NCBI RefSeq assembly: GCF_010548375.1
Contig: NZ_JAAGLY010000005.1
Location: 552,980 to 616,979 of the forward strand
DNA: 64,000 bases
Source of the DNA: Streptomyces sp. SID13726
GTDB lineage: Bacteria; Actinomycetota; Actinomycetes; Streptomycetales; Streptomycetaceae
Reading direction: 5' to 3'
The position numbers and the translations under genes were made by a program. Each line of letters starts with the position of its first letter. Positions within the stretch are counted from its first letter, which is position 1. The notes below the pieces were generated by a model. That model made no database searches. It was not told the origin of the DNA and saw only the letters and a program-made list of their open reading frames with translations. Below are positions 61,990-64,000 of the stretch, piece by piece.

Positions 61990-63015
61990 CTACCCGGCCG
62001 CGCTCACCGCGATATCGCTCGCCGCCGGCAGCAGCCCGATCGCCCGATACGCGGCATCGACGGTCGGCCGGGCCAACGCCCGAGCTCTCCTCGCCCCATC
62101 CCGCAGCACCCCCTCCACATAGCCAGGATCCGCGCACAACTCCTTGTGCGTCTCCTGCACGGGCCTCAAGACCTCGACCACGGCCTCGGCGGTGTCCTTC
62201 TTCAAGGCGCCGTACGACTCATATACACCGCTCAGCGCCGATGGGTTCCCACCCGTGCAGGACGCGAGGATCTCCAGCAGATTCGCAAGGCCCGGCCGGG
62301 CCTCCCGGTCGTACACGACATCCCGCCCACTGTCGGTCACCGCCCGCATGACCTTCCTCCGCACAACGTCAGGCTCGTCGAGCAGATAGACGATCCCCGG
62401 CCCGGAGTCGTCCGACTTCCCCATCTTCGACGTCGGCTCCTGAAGATTCATGACCCGCGCACCCACCTTCGGCAGGGTGGCCCGGGGCACCACGAACGTA
62501 TGGCCGTACCGCTGGTTGAACCGCACCGCCAGATCCCGGGTCAGCTCCACATGCTGGGCCTGGTCGTCCCCGACCGGCACCTCGTCGGCCCCGTACGCCA
62601 GGATGTCCGCCGCCATCAGCACGGGATACGTCAGCAGCGACAGCCGCACACTCCCGCCCCGCGCCCGCTCCCGAGCGGCCTTCTCCTTGTACTGGATCAT
62701 CCGCCGCATCTCGCCGTCCGTGGCCACGCACTCCAGTACGTACGACAGCCGCGCGTGCTCGTCGACATGGCTCTGCACGAACACGGTGCACAGCTCGGGA
62801 TCCAGCCCGGCCGCGAGCAGCAGCGTCGCCGCCTGCCGACTCAGCCGGCGCACCCGCGCCGGATCGTGGTCGACGGTCAGCGCGTGCAGGTCGACGATGC
62901 AGAACAGCGACTCCGCCTGATGCTGGTCCACCGCGGCCCACTGCCGCATGGCTCCCAGGTAGTTCCCCAGCGTCAGATGCCCGGTCGGCTTGACCCCGCT
63001 GAAGACTCGCGTCAT
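61990..63015 (-). CDS. trpS: tryptophanyl-tRNA synthetase (auxiliary type, attenuator-controlled)
   Basis: Charges tRNA-Trp. 341 residues, class Ic. HIGH-like GHLTLGN in PTGHLTLGNYLG (12-18), active-site FCIVDLHALT (38-47), and KMSKS-like KMGKS at 197-201. Residue 9 is Lys, where B. stearothermophilus TrpRS has the tryptophan-binding Gln9, and His44 matches its His43. S. coelicolor has two TrpRS genes; the copy located near proC and an rRNA operon is the induced, indolmycin-resistant one, controlled by attenuation. The leader here shows the same design. AGGAGGTGGAGAG precedes the ATG. Confidence 0.94.
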   Translation of the reverse strand: MTRVFSGVKPTGHLTLGNYLGAMRQWAAVDQHQAESLFCIVDLHALTVDHDPARVRRLSRQAATLLLAAGLDPELCTVFVQSHVDEHARLSYVLECVATDGEMRRMIQYKEKAARERARGGSVRLSLLTYPVLMAADILAYGADEVPVGDDQAQHVELTRDLAVRFNQRYGHTFVVPRATLPKVGARVMNLQEPTSKMGKSDDSGPGIVYLLDEPDVVRRKVMRAVTDSGRDVVYDREARPGLANLLEILASCTGGNPSALSGVYESYGALKKDTAEAVVEVLRPVQETHKELCADPGYVEGVLRDGARRARALARPTVDAAYRAIGLLPAASDIAVSAAG

Positions 63016-63085
63016 CTCTCCACCTCCTGGTCGAGACCGCCGACCCCGGTCGGCCGGCCCCCGGTGTCCTGGAGGGAGATACGAG

Positions 63086-63110
63086 AACGGCCGCCGAGGC
63101 GGCGGCCGTT
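63086..63110 (-). terminator. attenuator terminator of trpS
   Basis: On the minus strand AACGGCCGCC-GCCTC-GGCGGCCGTT, a perfect 10-bp stem, 71 bases before the trpS ATG, followed by TCTCGTATCTCC. Its 5' arm can pair instead with CGGCGGCC at 63130-63137, which in turn can pair with GGGCCGCC at 63141-63148 in the leader peptide: the four-segment attenuation layout. Confidence 0.85.
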
Positions 63111-63137
63111 GAGTTGCGTACGTGACTCAGGCCGCCG

Positions 63138-63179
63138 TCAGGCGGCCCACCACTGCTGGGTACACGTACGCGTAGTCAT
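63138..63179 (-). CDS. trpS leader peptide MTTRTCTQQWWAA
   Basis: A 13-codon ORF with two adjacent TGG Trp codons, stop TGA at 63138-63140, located 123 bases before trpS. Its Trp codons sit immediately before the first pairing segment (63141-63148). Ribosome stalling for lack of Trp-tRNA would free segment 2 to act as an antiterminator. GGAGG lies about 15 bases before its ATG. Confidence 0.85.
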   Translation of the reverse strand: MTTRTCTQQWWAA

Positions 63180-63220
63180 GGCAGCCAGCGTACGCCTCCA
63201 GGAGCCTGTCCACCGCTGAG

Positions 63221-63249
63221 TTGACACTCCCCAGCCCGGTACGTAGTGT
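63221..63249 (+). promoter_or_regulatory. rRNA operon promoter P1 (TTGACA-17-TAGTGT)
   Basis: Near-consensus -35 TTGACA at 63221-63226 and -10 TAGTGT at 63244-63249, 17 bases apart, about 630 bases before the 16S gene and pointing towards it. Multi-promoter rRNA leaders of this length are normal in Streptomyces. Confidence 0.75.
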
Positions 63250-63439
63250 TCTCCGAGTTGTCCGACGTGAGCGCCGACCCCGGTCGGTCCCCGGACAGCC
63301 ATTCCGCAAGTACCAGCCAATACAACGACGACAGTCGCTCTGTCTGCCGTCGCTCCATTGGCATGTGTATTCGCGAAATGAGGAATCTACGTTCGAAAGG
63401 ACGGCGGCCCCCCGATTAGCTCGGGAGCCGGGAATCCGC

Positions 63440-63612
63440 TAAAGTCTCACTCGTCGGAACGGCCCAACGGCCGGGAAGGCAAGCCCCGCTGACTGGGAGT
63501 CAGGCCCGAAAGGATCTGATAGAGTCGGAACCGCCGGAAAGGGAAACGCGAGAGCGAGAACCTGGAAAGCACCGAGGAAATCGGAACCGGAAACGATCTG
63601 ATAGAGTCGGAA
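63440..63612 (+). promoter_or_regulatory. further rRNA promoter-like elements
   Basis: TAAAGT at 63440-63445 with TTAGCT 18 bases upstream. Then the 18-bp sequence GATCTGATAGAGTCGGAA occurs twice (63513-63530 and 63595-63612), 82 bp apart, each holding TAGAGT as a possible extended -10. -35 matches are poor, as in known Streptomyces rrn P2-P4 promoters, so exact start points are not assigned. A small dyad CTGACT-GGG-AGTCAG lies at 63489-63503. Confidence 0.6.
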
Positions 63613-63675
63613 ACGCAAGACCGAAGGGAAAAGCCCGGAGGAAAGCCCGAGAGGGTGAGTACAAAGGAAGCGTCC

Positions 63676-63695
63676 GTTCCTTGAGAACTCAACAG
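63676..63695 (+). promoter_or_regulatory. boxA-like antitermination element in the rRNA leader
   Basis: GTTCCTTGAGAACTCAACAG, the sequence usually found before actinobacterial 16S genes and comparable to boxA in function; about 200 bases before the 16S gene. Confidence 0.6.
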
Positions 63696-63795
63696 CGTGC
63701 CAAAAATCAACGCCAGATATGTTGATACCCCGTTCCCGGCCATCATGGCTCGGGGCGAGGTTCCTTTGAAGAAACACAACAGCGAGGACGCTGTG

Positions 63796-63822
63796 AACGA
63801 CCGCCTTATTCCGGTGGTTGTT
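63796..63822 (+). other. rRNA leader hairpin (16S processing region)
   Basis: AACGACCGCC can pair with GGTGGTTGTT (10 pairs, two G-U), loop TTATTCC, 55 bases before the 16S start. Likely part of the precursor stem trimmed by RNase III. Confidence 0.5.
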
Positions 63823-63876
63823 CCGCTCTCGTGATGTGTGCACCCGCGCTTTTAATTAAGCACAGTCGGGTAGACA

Positions 63877-64000
63877 TTCACGGAGAGTTTGATCCTGGCT
63901 CAGGACGAACGCTGGCGGCGTGCTTAACACATGCAAGTCGAACGATGAACCACTTCGGTGGGGATTAGTGGCGAACGGGTGAGTAACACGTGGGCAATCT
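63877..64000 (+). rRNA. rrs: 16S ribosomal RNA, 5' end (cut by window edge)
   Basis: Begins TTCACGGAGAGTTTGATCCTGGCTCAG (quoted in part: AGAGTTTGATCCTGGCTCAG), the universal 16S 5' end, and continues with ACATGCAAGTCGAACG and GTGGCGAACGGGTGAGTAAC. The V1 loop (GATGAACCACTTCGGTGGGG) is of the Streptomyces kind. Mature end placed at about 63877, uncertain by a few bases. Only about 124 of ~1,530 bases are inside. Confidence 0.98.

Noticed and set aside
63016..63180. T-box riboswitch controlling trpS
   Set aside because: No T-box bulge sequence seen, and the leader peptide with two Trp codons and four pairing segments explains regulation better.
63439..63843. 134- and 110-residue open frames on the minus strand in the rRNA leader
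   Set aside because: They lie across rRNA promoters and processing sequences and have no ribosome site or motif.

Overview
The window is about 72% GC-type actinobacterial DNA: GTG starts are common, third codon positions are nearly all G or C, and the families present point to Streptomyces. The gene order (folP, orphan nuoD, pan/nad genes, coaX, lsr2, clpC, sigE-cseABC, disA-radA, ilvD, proC, trpS, rRNA operon) is the one I remember from the S. coelicolor core chromosome between about SCO3398 and SCO3334. The species cannot be named from this sequence alone.

Layout. 1-7.1 kb: the 5' end of folP, an aminoacyl-phosphatidylglycerol synthase divergent from a membrane esterase, a coiled-coil membrane protein, and two coupled bacterial PH-domain genes. 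7.1-9.3 kb: an orphan NuoD paralogue converging on a MidA/NDUFAF7-type methyltransferase. 9.4-14.6 kb: a NarL-type two-component pair, a TmrB-like ATPase, an ArsR-type regulator and a threonine aldolase-like enzyme. 14.7-20.2 kb: a tightly coupled cofactor operon (DUF2520 dehydrogenase, panC, nadB, nadC, coaX) feeding CoA and NAD. 20.4-24 kb: small proteins, a BlaI-type regulator, an Rv2747-type N-acetylglutamate synthase, the nucleoid protein Lsr2 and an unknown protein. 24.3-26.8 kb: clpC behind a ClgR-type site.

26.9-33.7 kb is the accessory-looking part: two paralogous NACHT-LRR NTPases, with a secreted HAD acid phosphatase between them. 34-41.9 kb: a secreted M23 peptidase, a TetR/MFS efflux pair sharing a 72-bp palindromic control region, the cell-envelope stress operon sigE-cseA-cseB-cseC, and mutY. 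42-48.5 kb: a membrane-anchored surface protein, radA-disA (c-di-AMP synthesis), a sigma-like/BACON membrane protein and a cysteine-cluster protein. 48.6-53.1 kb: an Ppx/GppA phosphatase, a TIM-barrel isomerase, TetR and ilvD. 53.2-60.6 kb: a Ser/Thr kinase with a PQQ propeller, an SH3b protein, a methyltransferase, a SulP transporter and an ABC-2 exporter. 60.6-64 kb: proC, trpS behind a classical Trp attenuator, and the promoter/leader and first ~124 bases of a 16S rRNA gene.

Most of the window is ordinary core genome. Strongest leads: the NACHT-LRR pair as a candidate anti-phage locus; the NuoD paralogue that has Trp where the quinone-site Tyr is expected, placed next to a predicted NuoD-arginine methyltransferase; the one-chain sigma/zinc-finger/BACON protein; and several regulatory sites readable in the DNA (trpS attenuator, TetR/MFS palindrome, 21-bp-spaced repeats before sigE, a palindrome across a leaderless ABC start, and a -10/start-codon spacing seen at about 17 genes that implies leaderless mRNAs).
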